From contig MU616571.1 of assembly GCA_025201705.1 (NCBI GenBank), forward strand, positions 1 through 64,000: DNA of 64,000 bases, written 5' to 3'. Under the pieces are notes generated by a model. The model worked only from the letters and a program-made list of their open reading frames with translations, ran no database searches and was not told the origin of the DNA. The position numbers were made by a program, and so were the translations under genes. The stretch's first letter is position 1; each line of letters starts with the position of its first letter. Positions 19,530 to 31,000 of the stretch are shown one piece after another. The stretch comes from Dissophora ornata. Lineage: Eukaryota; Mortierellomycota; Mortierellomycetes; Mortierellales; Mortierellaceae.

Positions 19530-21134
19530 ATGCGTCTTTTGCTCACTCAGATTTCGTTGGCGGCCATTGTTGCCCTGACGGTCATCCTGTCAAACACAAA
19601 CCTCTCGGCCGAGGCTTTGCTGACGGACGACATCAACTATACTCATTCACAGCCAGCCTCGTCAATCAAGTCTTATGACCAACACCGCGTCATTCGTATC
19701 AAGATCCACAACGAGGACCAACTCAAGACTCTTACCGAGAATGAAAACCCCCTCCATTTCGACTACTTCACCCACCATAAGAACATTGGTGGCCACATCG
19801 ATGTCCGCATCGCGCCTGAGAATTTCAAGAAGTTCCAGGATCTGAAGTTGGACTACGAGACTTTGATCGAAAACTTGCAGACTGTGCTGGATAATGAGCG
19901 AAAGGAGAATGAAGAGTATCAGATAAAATGGGAGGTTACAAAGAGGACAAAGATGTTCACCACGGATCAGAATGAGAAGCAGTATGTGTTTGGAGCTGTG
20001 AATGAAGCGGTCAGTTGGTTTGACGGTTACCATTGGTATCATGAACACAAAGAATGGTTGGAAAAACAGATCCAAGCTTATCCAGCGGTCGCATCGTCGT
20101 TCAGCGTTGGGAAGACGCATCAAGGTCGCGAACAGGCTGGTATTAAGATCGGATTTGGAGCAAGCAACGTGGTGCTTCTCGGTACAGTCAACAATATTAT
20201 CGTTTGAATCAATGCTTTGGTGACCTGACGACATGTCGGTTCTGAAGAATCGCTATTCATGCATCATACATGCTCGTACGTTTGCATTCGCACCTTATTT
20301 TACGATGCACATAGGTCTCCAGCACAGTCGTGAGTGGATCAGTTGCGCTGTGGTCGAGTATATCATTGACCAGCTTCTCACCGGCAACGATGCGCGATTG
20401 GTCGGCTACTTGCAAAGATACACCTTTCATATAATCCCGATCGCGAACCCTGATGGCTTTGTTATCAGCCAGACTACAGACCGCATGCATCGCAAGAATG
20501 CTCAGTTGAAAGACGGATGCATCGGCACTGACAGTACGCTTCGAAGGCGCATAGTTTTCATGATATGCTACATTACTCCTCTTAAAATTGAGTATTGACG
20601 CGTTCACCTATCATTTCCTTCGCCAATGACATAACAGCCAATCGGAACTGGAACTTTCATTGGAACGAGGGCGGTGCCTCCACAAACCCTTGCGCAGATG
20701 ACTACATGGGCCCCTTCGCCTTTTCGTCTCCCGAGGCCAGAAATATTGCTGAATTCCTCTCGGCCCTACCTAATGTGGTCTCTTTCATCGATTTCCACTC
20801 TTACTCTCAGCTGTGGATGACCCCGTATGGCTACACGGGTACGCCTCCCGACACTTATACCGACTACTTGAAACCCCTGGCCGACGGCGCTGTTGCTGCG
20901 CTGTTTGAAGTCAATGATGTTGAGTTTACAGCTGGTGACATTTATCATGTGGTCTATCCTGCCTCTGGTTCCTCGGTTGATTATGCGATGAGTGTTGGCG
21001 TCGGTGCGCCATTTGCTGTCGAGTTGAGAGACACGGGTGTCCATGGATTCAGTCTGCCCGAAAATCAGATTATTCCCTCGGGTCAGGAAACCTGGGAGGC
21101 ACTCGCTAGCATTCTTGACAATCTACGACCTTAG
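19530..21134 (+). CDS. Secreted M14 metallocarboxypeptidase (A type)
   Basis: Model: join(19530..20181, 20315..20533, 20638..21134), 455 aa. A signal peptide (about 1-28) and an activation propeptide (about 40-130) precede the catalytic domain. Splicing restores GLQHSREW (zinc ligands His221, Glu224) and GTDTNRNW (substrate-binding Arg293); the third ligand is His344 in FIDFHSY and the general base Glu419 in VELRDTG. All M14A catalytic residues are present. The residue at the specificity position (255 in pancreatic numbering) appears to be Val404, which favours removal of hydrophobic C-terminal residues, as in carboxypeptidase A. It is probably a secreted zymogen for extracellular peptide digestion. 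A decayed tandem copy lies upstream, and it converges with ALG1. Confidence 0.93.
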
Positions 21135-21752
21135 TAAAAGCAAAAGGTGTTGAATGCGACGTGCTATGAGTTGCGACGCAGATATTCCTTTGAACATCAA
21201 CTACCCTCCCCACCTTTTCTCTTCCATTAAAATCCCCAATCTCAACTTGTTCGCTCTCGCCAGCTCATGCCTTGACAGAGACAAATACAAGACGATCTAT
21301 TTCATCACTTCTTGTACTACTTCTCTTTGGATTCTATCAAAGCGAGTTTCGGTCCTGCGACCTACAAAACCCATAAAAAGATATCAGTCAGCTCCACCAC
21401 TTTCAAATGACCTACCTCCACCCCCCAATACCCGACGTGCTGATGACCAGTATTTTAGATCCATTCAACCATCCAACAGCAAAGGTTTGCGCCTATCGCG
21501 ATTACTTGTTTCTAGCTGTCCTTTCGATACATCTTCCTGCAGAGCCTGTTGGTTTTCAAGATTGACTTCGTTAATGTTTTACATGTTGGCTATCTATCTT
21601 CAGCACTCTCTGTCAGTTCGTCGTCAGTCCAACAGACTGCATGGGCATGAGGTACTCTTCGACAACAGGGTGACATGCAGCAATATTTAATTAATAGCGC
21701 TCTTTCTTCCTCCACACACACAATAAAAAAAGTACAGACACAGGAATCCGAT
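21135..21752. other. Convergent region between M14 and ALG1
   Basis: 618 bp between two stop codons. Its two ends are similar to DNA flanking the pseudogene pair, but about 500 bp in the middle have no counterpart there. An open frame of 178 codons (21154-21690) shows no family resemblance and was not called. Confidence 0.5.
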
Positions 21753-23922
21753 TTACTCCTCAGCCTCGACTTCACCCTCCAAATACTCGTTCGCACTAGC
21801 CTCCTCAGGAGTATTATCGTCATAGCGAGGGCTCAAGCTATAGACTGGGCGCTCTGCAAACATTTGCGAGTCGCTCCAGGTCTTGTCCAAGTTCCTGAGC
21901 AGCGGCAACAAGGTCGAGTTCCAGTTCTGCTCCCACCTCGTGGCTTGGAATGTCTTCTGGATTACATTCCTCATTCCTTGAAGCTGAGCCTGTGTTTCAG
22001 GGTCACTCAGAGGGAAGCCTTTAAAGAGCTGCACAAATTGACTCTTCAGCTCGTTCGCGCTCTCAAAGACCAATCCATTCGATTTAGCAACTACTAATTC
22101 TTCGAGTGCTGGGTATTTGAAAGCGCAGACGGGGAGACCGCATCCAAACATATCAACGACCTTCATGGGGAGATCTACACCCGAGGTCGACGTGTGTAAT
22201 GATACTCCCAAATCAGCAGACCCTAGTATAGAGCAATTTGAATTTGCAAAAACAAGTATAGCGATTAACCAGGAAGGTCTGAAAGGACAGCACATCATGG
22301 CACAAAACGAGTTGTCGCCGGATGTGCAAGCTTACCGAGCAGGAGAGGATAGTCCTCAGGACTGAGCCATGTGGTAATAAACGCGACGTTTTCGAGAGCC
22401 ATCTTGCTGACAATCTCTTCGTAGTGCTGCTTAAGGGGTCCCTTTCCAGTGATTACAAACAAAAGCTTGGGGAACGAGTTGACCTTGCCACTGCTTTCCG
22501 TCTTAGAATGATCATCGTACTGTTTGGCGGCGTCCAGAAGCATCTGGAAGTCCTCATCTGCCGTCCAGCTCGTGCTTGACACAATCAAAATCGGACGATC
22601 GGCGCGGAAAAAGACTGTTCCGTTGGTGGTATTCTTTTCGGTGAATAAGGTCTGGTTGGCACCGATAGTCGGCAAAAAGGTGCGATTCAGTGTCTGTTCC
22701 TGGACCAACTTCTCTAACTTCAGGCCTCCATGGAGCTGTTTTTTTTTTTTTTTTAAAAAAAAGAGAGGTAAACTGGGTCAGCACGATGAACCACAATGAT
22801 TACGAGTACTTCTGAAAGAGTCTGGTCATTTACCTCATGAGTTTCCTCGACAACTAATCGATGGAAACTTTCAGGAGCGCGATCGTAGAGCGTGATGACC
22901 TTTCCCCGCTTCTCGTATTTGTATAAAAGGTCGCGGGCCATGGCACGACTGACACAGACATGGATTGTAGCCTTGTAGCCCCAAAGTCGTTCATACCTCT
23001 CAACGAGTTTGGTGAAGATACTTCTTTTACCCAAGCGCTGCGCGACCATTGAGGCTCCATAGTTGTGCCAGTCGATAACGAGGTGACGCTGCTTCAACCA
23101 ATTAACTATTTGCATAACATGGAGTGTGGGGATCGAGGGAGGGTTCTTACGGGTAGAATAAAATTCGACTGCTTAATTCATGATCTGGAACAGCATCGAC
23201 CTTTTAGGTTGTGATTGTCCACAGTTCTCGGAACACAAGCTTTTCGACCTACTTGAACAACATAAACCTCTGGAGCAGGGACGTTGAACATGGCGACATA
23301 GAAGAGCTGGAAGGCGAGAAATATGGCCTTGATCGGAGCATAGAGGTAGTACAAGATGCGGGGCATGCTCTCGGGTACACGGGGAAGCTCCGAAAGGAAA
23401 TGGAACTGAATCGAAGGATGGCTCTCCAGATCCTCGGGCAAACGCGAGCCTATTTAGCCATATTGATCATTCCAGTAAAAAAAAAGGGGGAGAAGGGGCA
23501 ATTGCTTAGTTGTTTGCGACTTCCGCAGCGCCGGCCAGGTTACTGGTCATTTTGCATATCGCGAAGAATTATATGCTGATCCTGGCCAACATGTAGCAGG
23601 ATCAGGGAGAAGTAACAAAAAAACAGCAACAGGCGATCTTACCCTTATAGCCGATGACATCGACTCTCCAACCGGCGCTCAATGCACTTCTAGCATGCAG
23701 CAGCATGCGTGGGCTGTGTCCGACATCACCCAGAACGACGATGCAGAAGGCGCTCTTTCCAAGGGCAGAGACCTTGGGGGGCTTGGTGGCAAGGTATCCG
23801 ATGAATCGAAAGAGGACCATGAAAGTCAAACCGATGATGATGGCGACCGAGTTTGACTTGTCATAGCCAAGAGTCTCACGATCCAGCTTTGGGAAGTCAT
23901 CGATGTCGAAATCGAGGTCCAT
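21753..23922 (-). CDS. ALG1: ALG1 beta-1,4-mannosyltransferase
   Basis: Model: complement(join(21753..22222, 22336..22735, 22834..23145, 23253..23449, 23643..23922)), 552 aa, phases consistent. Alg1 adds the first mannose, from GDP-mannose, to GlcNAc2-PP-dolichol on the cytosolic face of the ER (family GT33). An N-terminal membrane anchor (about 24-45) precedes VVLGDVGHSPRMLLHA, NPPSIPTL and VIDWHNYG, and near the C-terminus LHTSTSGVDLPMKVVDMFGCGLPV in sense (given here by its core, SGVDLPMKVVDMFGCG). All are Alg1 signatures. The third intron (22736-22833) has a T/A homopolymer tract next to the acceptor. The 5' end is divergent from the NuBaID gene, with 229 bp between start codons. Confidence 0.95.
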
Positions 23923-24151
23923 GGCGGCAAATGGATTCGAAAGGGAGAGGATGAGAATATGGGAGCGAAAGAAGACAGCCGGGGAAGAAGCAGGTCCAGT
24001 CAGAGACAATGTGCGTGCGAACTGAGAAAGTTCGAGCTGTTGGGCAAATCTTAAGTGTATTTTGAAGGTCCGCTGATCCTCCACATCCACTCAAAAAAAC
24101 CACCCGTTCTTGAAACCTGACCCCATCTTACCCGGAAAACAACATACCCAG
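23923..24151. promoter_or_regulatory. Shared divergent promoter of ALG1 and the NuBaID gene
   Basis: Only 229 bp separate the two start codons, so the core promoters and 5' UTRs of both genes must lie here. No TATA box is evident on either strand. Confidence 0.5.
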
Positions 24152-25699
24152 ATGGAGACGAAACGAAAGATCGAAGAGTCATTGGCTCTCCTCAATTCTC
24201 TCTTTGCCCATCCAAACAAAAAACGATCCACGGAGAATCGCGTCTACGGATCCACAGATTCGTTGTCAAGTCAGGAATCGGCCTCTCTAAATGCAACAAC
24301 ACCCGCACCAAGGAAGAGGGTGTATCTGCCGCCACGTCCTGCGGTTCTGGATAAGCTTTCGCGTCTGGCGGCCTCTAGACCGACGCTGAAGGATTCTATC
24401 GCAGCCTCGATTGCAGCTAGTGCACCAACAACCCATCTCGTATCTTCAACTACAGTACCGCCATTACATACAGGAACCAAACCATCATTCAAATCCGAAA
24501 AGAGGAGATATTTACCATGGTCCAGAGATCAATTCCACGAACGACTCGAGACCTTTAAGCCTTCCACTTGGTTTGATAAGCCCAAAATGCTTAACGCTGT
24601 CGAGTGCGCCAAGCATGGATGGATCAACAAAGGCGACGACAGGTTGGAGTGTTGTGGAGGATGTAGAGGAGTGGTAATCGTTAGAATAGATCAGGCGCAA
24701 CGAACCGCAGAAATGCAGCCGCACTTGAACACGACAGAAGGCCTCAGTGACCAATCCACTGCATGTGTCTCGGACAACGATTTTGATATGGAGGAAACTG
24801 ATACAGAATATGATATGGAAGGTACGCAGTCGGGTCTATATTTGTACTCGGCAAGTTGAGGATGCGGTTCGAAAGCTAACATCTTGCGTTGCTTTTGCCA
24901 TAAGCTCTGGGACCAAAGTTCCATGCGATGCTCACCGATAACCACGAAGTGGCGTGCCCATGGAAGGCACACCCCTGTGATGGTAAATCAAGGAATAGTT
25001 GTGTTCATTAATTCTGCTCCAAATGAAATATCGTTTATTAAATATCTCCCGCTACTTAGGCGACATCTACAAGTTTCCAGTCGTATCCCAATCCCAGGCC
25101 CGAGAAGAGTTTCTGGAACGAGTACGACATTTGGAGAACATGGCAGACGATCCGCTGGTCGAGACGATCCATCATCCCTTGGTAAAGAAACTTGCTGCTC
25201 ATCAACATAAGCTCCGCGAGCAGGCAGCTGAGAAAGGCACTAATAATCTTTTTAGTCGAAGGACCAAGTAGAGAGAATCGCGAGTCTGTTTCCTGGCAAA
25301 GATGCTAAGCTTCTGATTCTGTCTCAATTCGGTTGGAGCTCTGCTGGAAAGCAAAAAGTGCTTTCATGTCAGGCCTGTCATACCCACTGCACCTTCATCC
25401 CCAGCCCTGGATCTAGCAATGCTGGCACCTCGAGCGCATCTGACATAGGCCAGGATGATGCAGCAGAGGATGAAGATGCAGCATTTGATGTTATACAATC
25501 ACATCGGTGGTATTGTTATTGGGTCGACCCTGAGTATGACCTCAATCGCAAGGAAGGCTGGAGAATCCTCTTTGATCGCCTCACATCTGCGTCGACCGCC
25601 AAGAGTACGGGATCAAACGAGACTCCAGCAAATTCTGCCACGCTACCTATGGAGGTATTGGGTTTATGTCCCTTTTTGAAGGATGCGTTTTTTTTGTAA
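24152..25699 (+). CDS. NuBaID zinc-finger protein (Rsm1/ZC3HC1 type)
   Basis: Model: join(24152..24821, 24905..24982, 25060..25181, 25256..25699), 437 aa. Splicing creates two copies of the nuclear basket-interaction (NuBaID) zinc motif G-W-x(n)-C-x2-C ... H-x3-C. The first is GWINKGDDRLECCGGC with HEVACPW; the second is GWSSAGKQKVLSCQAC with HRWYCYW. Relatives are human ZC3HC1, fission yeast Rsm1 and budding yeast Pml39, which sit at the nuclear basket and act in mRNA export or basket assembly. Introns are very short (83, 77 and 74 nt) with CTAAC- or CTAAT-like branch sites. The extreme C-terminus is uncertain: a 50-nt intron near 25653-25704 could give a different end. Confidence 0.85.
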
Positions 25700-26920
25700 C
25701 ACAGGTCGAGTTAGGAGAGTCTTCACGACACTTATTGCCATACTTTCTTTGCTCTACTAGTCAAGCGAAGTTCTAGCCCAGGTCAGGCGCATTCTGCGCG
25801 GTCAAGCTGCAAGTTGATTTATCAACCATCGCCGAGCCATCATAATAATTAACTTTATGTTGTAGCTTCAGTAAAAAGAATAGTCTGTTTAATTCCAAGA
25901 CGCGATGCTTTTAATCATGCATGGCGGAATCATGGATGAATAAGTGGATTCCTTGCTCTTGAAAGCGCCATCTGCCATCCATGCAATATCATTCCTTAAC
26001 ACCCCTACGCCACATCGACGAAAGTATGCAATGTACACTACGCGTCACCGTCAACGAAGCAGTGATGTTATTCAGCGTTGGTTTTCTTGCGAGAGGAGGT
26101 TGAGACATGCTGCATATATAGCCTCTACACTACAAGTGTGGACACTCCTGGAATATTGCAGAATGTAGGCGAAGCAACTGTACGAGGGAGATTTTGTTTG
26201 TTTGTACGAGTGCATACTCTCCGCAGCATTGAAAGAGTCACTTGTTCTCCGACAATGTAACCTTTGGACTGAGGAAGAACCCGACAATGATAGGGCTGGT
26301 AGGTAGTGGTTTTGGGATAGGAGTGCATTTCGGCTTGCGCACTTCACGTCGGATGCAGGAGGTCGATTTTTTTGCGCGTAATAAATCTCCTAAAAGCACG
26401 ACACGATGGGTTGGAGGTCCCATAGCTTAGCTGTGGGAGCTACGGTCCTAGAAGTCTGCCATTAGTTCCGTTTCCAAGATCAAGGTCAAGATTCAGGCGG
26501 CAACGCCCTAGCCACAAGGGACAGATCCTTTCCCCTCTCCAAAAGCACAAGGTACCATCTGTCCCATGACGAGCAATACCGACAGCAAGGCGATGCCAGC
26601 AGCGGAGTCAGTCCACTGGGTTGTATTGCGCTCCGACTGACAAAAAAAAAAAAAAAAGCAGAGTAGCAAGAGCTCTTTTTATTTCCAGAAATACGGGGGA
26701 GGGGGAAGGAGAGGAAACTCGTCAATATCCATGGCATCGTGAGCTGCTTCTGTATTGTGGTTAATTGTCCAACGCAGTATGGATCCGCGGTTTCATATAC
26801 AAATGTTTGCATACAATAGTCGCCGATCTGCATTGACGGATTCCAGGACAATGGGCGCGAAAATTATACCGAAGTGACAACTCTCACGTCCACCTCCCAC
26901 CGGCGTGTGTAGTGTGTTTT

Positions 26921-27642
26921 CAGACACCCCTAGTTTTACGGTCCTATTGATCAAACCAACGGCTAGACTTTCTTCGTAGTTGTAACATCAAAAGCGTTAA
27001 CAATGGACTTACACTATATAGCTATCAGAGCCACAGGACCGGATTCGCGACCATGTATCACTTCAACGCGCGGGGCGAGCCTCAGGTACGCACTATGGTA
27101 TTCAAAAGAGGACGGCTTGGTTAATCCTCAAACTATCTCTCACCCCATTCCTCGTCGTCCTCTTGTGGATAGCCCCAAAACGACTACAACAATAATGAAG
27201 CTCGTGGAAACAAAGAAAGATAGAGAAGCCAGGCAAACACTGGACGTGGTCTGAGGAGTGAGAAGAAAATGAGAGAGAGGGAAAGAAACGTCGAGAGAGT
27301 GTACCGACTGTGGAGGGAGAGAAGAGAAATATGTTTTGGACTTACCTGAAGCGTCCTATGGTGGCGAATAGAGAGGAAGAAAATAAAAGAGAGGAGAAGA
27401 GAAGAAAGAGGCTCGCTTTATACTCTTCCGAGTCAAAGAAGCTTCCAGCTTGAATGGTGGCGCAAATGAAAGCGCAATAAACAAGCTCTGTATATCGAAG
27501 CGAGATGGACCGTGGTGGACGACAATCGATAATTATGAATAAACAGGAGCGACAAGGGATGGAAATTCAGCAAAACAAGGTCAGACGCAGAGCTACAGCT
27601 TTGCATTTCGGTATCTTGGATCAGAAGGCCAGACTACAGTGT
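26921..27642 (+). repeat. Dispersed repeat, copy 2
   Basis: Counterpart of 12829-13373, in the same orientation, about 14 kb away. It begins with the same GTTTTACGGTCCTATTGATC block and ends at CATTTCGGTATCTTGGATC plus about 30 bp. Compared with copy 1 it carries about 146 extra bp at 27412-27557 and about 30 bp near 27570-27600. It lies about 395 bp upstream of the RNA polymerase I large-subunit start codon. Confidence 0.8.
27412..27557. other. Segment unique to repeat copy 2
   Basis: About 146 bp inside copy 2 are absent from copy 1. The first 93 bp are bounded by a 7-bp inverted repeat, CTCGCTT (27412-27418) and AAGCGAG (27498-27504). That could mark a small insertion, but the inverted repeat is short enough to be chance. 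Confidence 0.4.
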
Positions 27643-28036
27643 CCTGGATCCCGATCAGACGCGTTTGCATTGACGCTTGGTACTTGGTGACTGCCTGCCA
27701 ATTAGCAACAAGCCACCTACAAAATAAACAACAATTTTTTTTTTCTGTTGATATGGTGCGGGAAGCGAACACCTTGTCCATTACTTTTCTCCCTTTGTAT
27801 TCTCGCCCCTTTGGGATTGACCATCACTAGTCGACAGAGGACACAGGGAAACAAGAAAAGAACGACACCCATCACCGAGTTGTCCGCTCCCTTTCATTCT
27901 ACATTCTTCACTTTTATTTGCGTTGTCCTTTATTACCCTCCTCATTCCCGCTCTCTGCTTGCCATTTAAACAAGAGTCAAAAGCGAGGAGTCTGCCAATT
28001 TATTATACACCAACACAACAGAGTCGACTACAGTAG

Positions 28037-31000
28037 ATGAATATCGCGCGGCCGAACGGAACCGAGGTTACCTCGGTTGCCTTCTCATTTTACGATGCAG
28101 AGGAGATCAAGCAGATCTCTGTGAAGCAGATTGTCAACCCCGTCCTTTTTGACAACCTCAACCATCCAACAAAAGGAGGCCTCTATGACCCTGCCCTTGG
28201 TCCCTTCTCAAAACACCACGTGTAAGTTTAGCGGGAGCATTTCCAGAACTTCCAATAGCAATATTTGGAAGAAAGGATACAGACCTGCCGAACGATTGAT
28301 CAGGCGCTACACTAGACTGACACGACCCATTTGTTCTGCATCCTTAGTTGCGCTACCTGCTCATTGGATCACTTTTCTTGCCCTGGACATTTCGGACACA
28401 TTGACCTACCATGCCCCGTATATAACCCCATGTTCTTCCCCCAGATGTATCAATTGCTCCGGTCAGCGTGCATGTTCTGCCACCAGTTCAGGATGTCAAA
28501 GAGCGAGGTACCATATCACTGCGCTTGCATAGTTTTAAGATGTAAGGATCTTATTCAGCGCGCTAACTCATTCCGTGTGATCAATATATCGTATGCAATA
28601 GACCCACCGATTCATCGCTAAGCTTCAATTGCTGAACAAGGGACACTTTTTGGAGTCAAAAGATGTCGACAACATTTCAGTCGTTTCCAAGAAGGGCAGG
28701 AGAGGGGACAATGACATGGAAGTTGACGGTGAGGAAGAAGAGGTTATGGGCGAAGACGAATATATCGCCAAGCTGGACTCTTTTGTTCAAAAGTGCTTGA
28801 AGAAGAAGACTCATGGCCACGGGGATTATAAGACCACTGTTGTGAACGATGAGCGCAAGCGTGTCATTGCCGAGTTTTACCGCCGCGCCACTGCCAAGAG
28901 AAAGTGTGAGAACTGCGCAACGTAAGGATATTGATGGATCTAATGCAAATAATGAATATTGAGCTACCGGGAGACCTAGTTCATGCATTAATCGGCTCGT
29001 TCTTTCCTGCAACAGCTTCTCGCCTACGTTCCGCAAGGATGGGTTCGCGAAGATCTTTGAGAAACCATTGACTAAGAAGCAGCAGTTGTACAACACCGCT
29101 CAAGGACGCACCCAGGCCAACGTTCTCGCCACACTGGCCAAGAAGGCAGCTACGAACAGCGACTCCGAGCCCGCATCTGAGCACACGGAAGACGAGGATG
29201 AGGATGAGAACGACGATGCCAATATGTCCTCTGAGCCAGAGGAAGATTCTAAGAAGAAGAAGAAGAACCAAAAAAAGGAGAAGGCGGTCAAGACCAAGAA
29301 GTCTAGGAACATCGTTGACAGTGACGACGAGGATGCCATGGAGCTCAAGGACAATAACAAGTACCTCACTCCCCTCCACATCCGAAACACTCTCCGTCGC
29401 CTGTTTGACGTCGAACAGCAGATATGCGCACTGCTGTACGGAGCTAACGGTCCACAGATGGAAAAGAAGCTCGGCAAGAATGTCAAGGCCGATATTTTCT
29501 TCCTTGAGATCCTGCCTGTCGCCCCCACCCGTTTCCGCCCTGCCTCGGTTATGGGAGACAAGCTTTTTGAGAACCCGCAGAACGAACACTTGGGCAAGGT
29601 CCTGAACACCTGCGAGCGTATCCGCGACTTGACTTCCACAAACAAAGCTGACGAAGCCACGCTCAAGGATCAGAGACACAACTCCTTCAAGTACTTGATT
29701 GACGCGTGGATCCAACTTCAACACGACGTCAACTCCCTCATTGACTCTACCAAGAACCCTACCATTATGCGCGGAGGCAAGTTGCCACCCGCCGGTATTC
29801 GTCAGGGACTGGAGAAGAAGGAGGGTCTGTTCCGTAAGCACATGATGGGTAAGCGTGTCAACTACGCTGCCCGTTCCGTTATCTCGCCCGACGTCAACAT
29901 CGAAACAAACGAGATTGGCATCCCTCCTGTCTTCGCAACCAAGCTCACCTACCCCGAACCCGTCACCCACTATAACGTCAAGGAGATGAGGCGCGCCGTC
30001 ATCAACGGTCCTTCCAAGTGGCCCGGTGCAGCTTACGTGCAGCATGAGGATGGAGCTCTCTCTTCGCTCGCGAACTTGTCGCTGGAGTCCAGAATCGCAC
30101 TCGCCAATCAGCTCTTGACGCCTCAGGACTCTCACAGCGGTGTTTCAACCACGTCTCCTTACCCCACTCGCACGCAGCCCACCAACAAGAAGGTCTACCG
30201 CCATCTCCGCAATGGTGACCTTTTACTGCTTAACCGTCAGCCCACTCTCCACAAGCCCTCTATCATGGCCCACAAAGCCCGCATTCTACCTGGAGAGCGT
30301 ACAATTCGTATGCACTATGCCAACTGCAACACATACAACGCCGATTTTGACGGAGACGAAATGAACGTCCATTTCCCCCAGAACGAGATTGCAAGAGCTG
30401 AGGCCAAGCTGATTGCCAATACCGACTCGCAGTACTTGGTCCCAACATCTGGTGCACCTCTCCGAGGTTTGATTCAGGATCACGTTGTTGCTGGTGTGTG
30501 GATGACGATTCGCGGCTCCTTCTTTGACCGCTCAGAGTACCAGCACTTGCTGTATGGTGCACTCCGCCCCGAGATCGACAACACTGGTAACGGCAAGATC
30601 TTGACTCTTCCTCCCTCGATCTGGAAACCCGTTCCTCTCTGGACAGGAAAGGATGTTATCACAGCCATTCTTCACAACCTGACCATCGGCCGGCCACCAC
30701 TCAATATGACTGCCGGCTCCCAGGTCAAGGCACAATACTTTGGCAAGGGTGGTGAAGAGGAGTCAATCGTCCAGATCATGGATGGCGTCTTGGTCACTGG
30801 TGTGTTGGATAAATCTCAGTTTGGTGCAAAGTCCTTTGGTCTTGTGCATAGCTGTTACGAAATCTATGGAGGCGATATCGCTGGAAAGCTGCTCAGTATC
30901 CTGGGTCGTCTCTTCACTCGGTGGACCCAGCGTTGGGCTTTCACCTGTCGTATGGATGATCTGCGTCTCACGCCTGAAGGCGACAAATGGCGACGTGACC

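Larger units (their letters stand above)
25700..28036. other. Gene-poor region with repeat copy 2
   Basis: 2.3 kb without a convincing gene. 25700-26920 shows only short, unrelated open frames and an A15 run near 26641. 26921-27642 is repeat copy 2. 27643-28036 is pyrimidine-rich and should hold the promoter and leader of the RNA polymerase I gene. Confidence 0.5.

Noticed and set aside
21154..21690. 178-codon open frame between M14 and ALG1
   Set aside because: The composition is not protein-like, it lies in a convergent 3' region, and the duplicated copy lacks it.
26405..26480. tRNA-like start GGTCCCATAGCTTAGC
   Set aside because: It resembles an A box, but there is no GGTTCGA-type B box or acceptor-stem pairing at the right distance.
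28981..30135. 384-codon open frame antisense to RPA190
   Set aside because: It mirrors the coding strand of RPA190 exon 4, has no family resemblance, and arises from codon bias and acidic repeats on the other strand.
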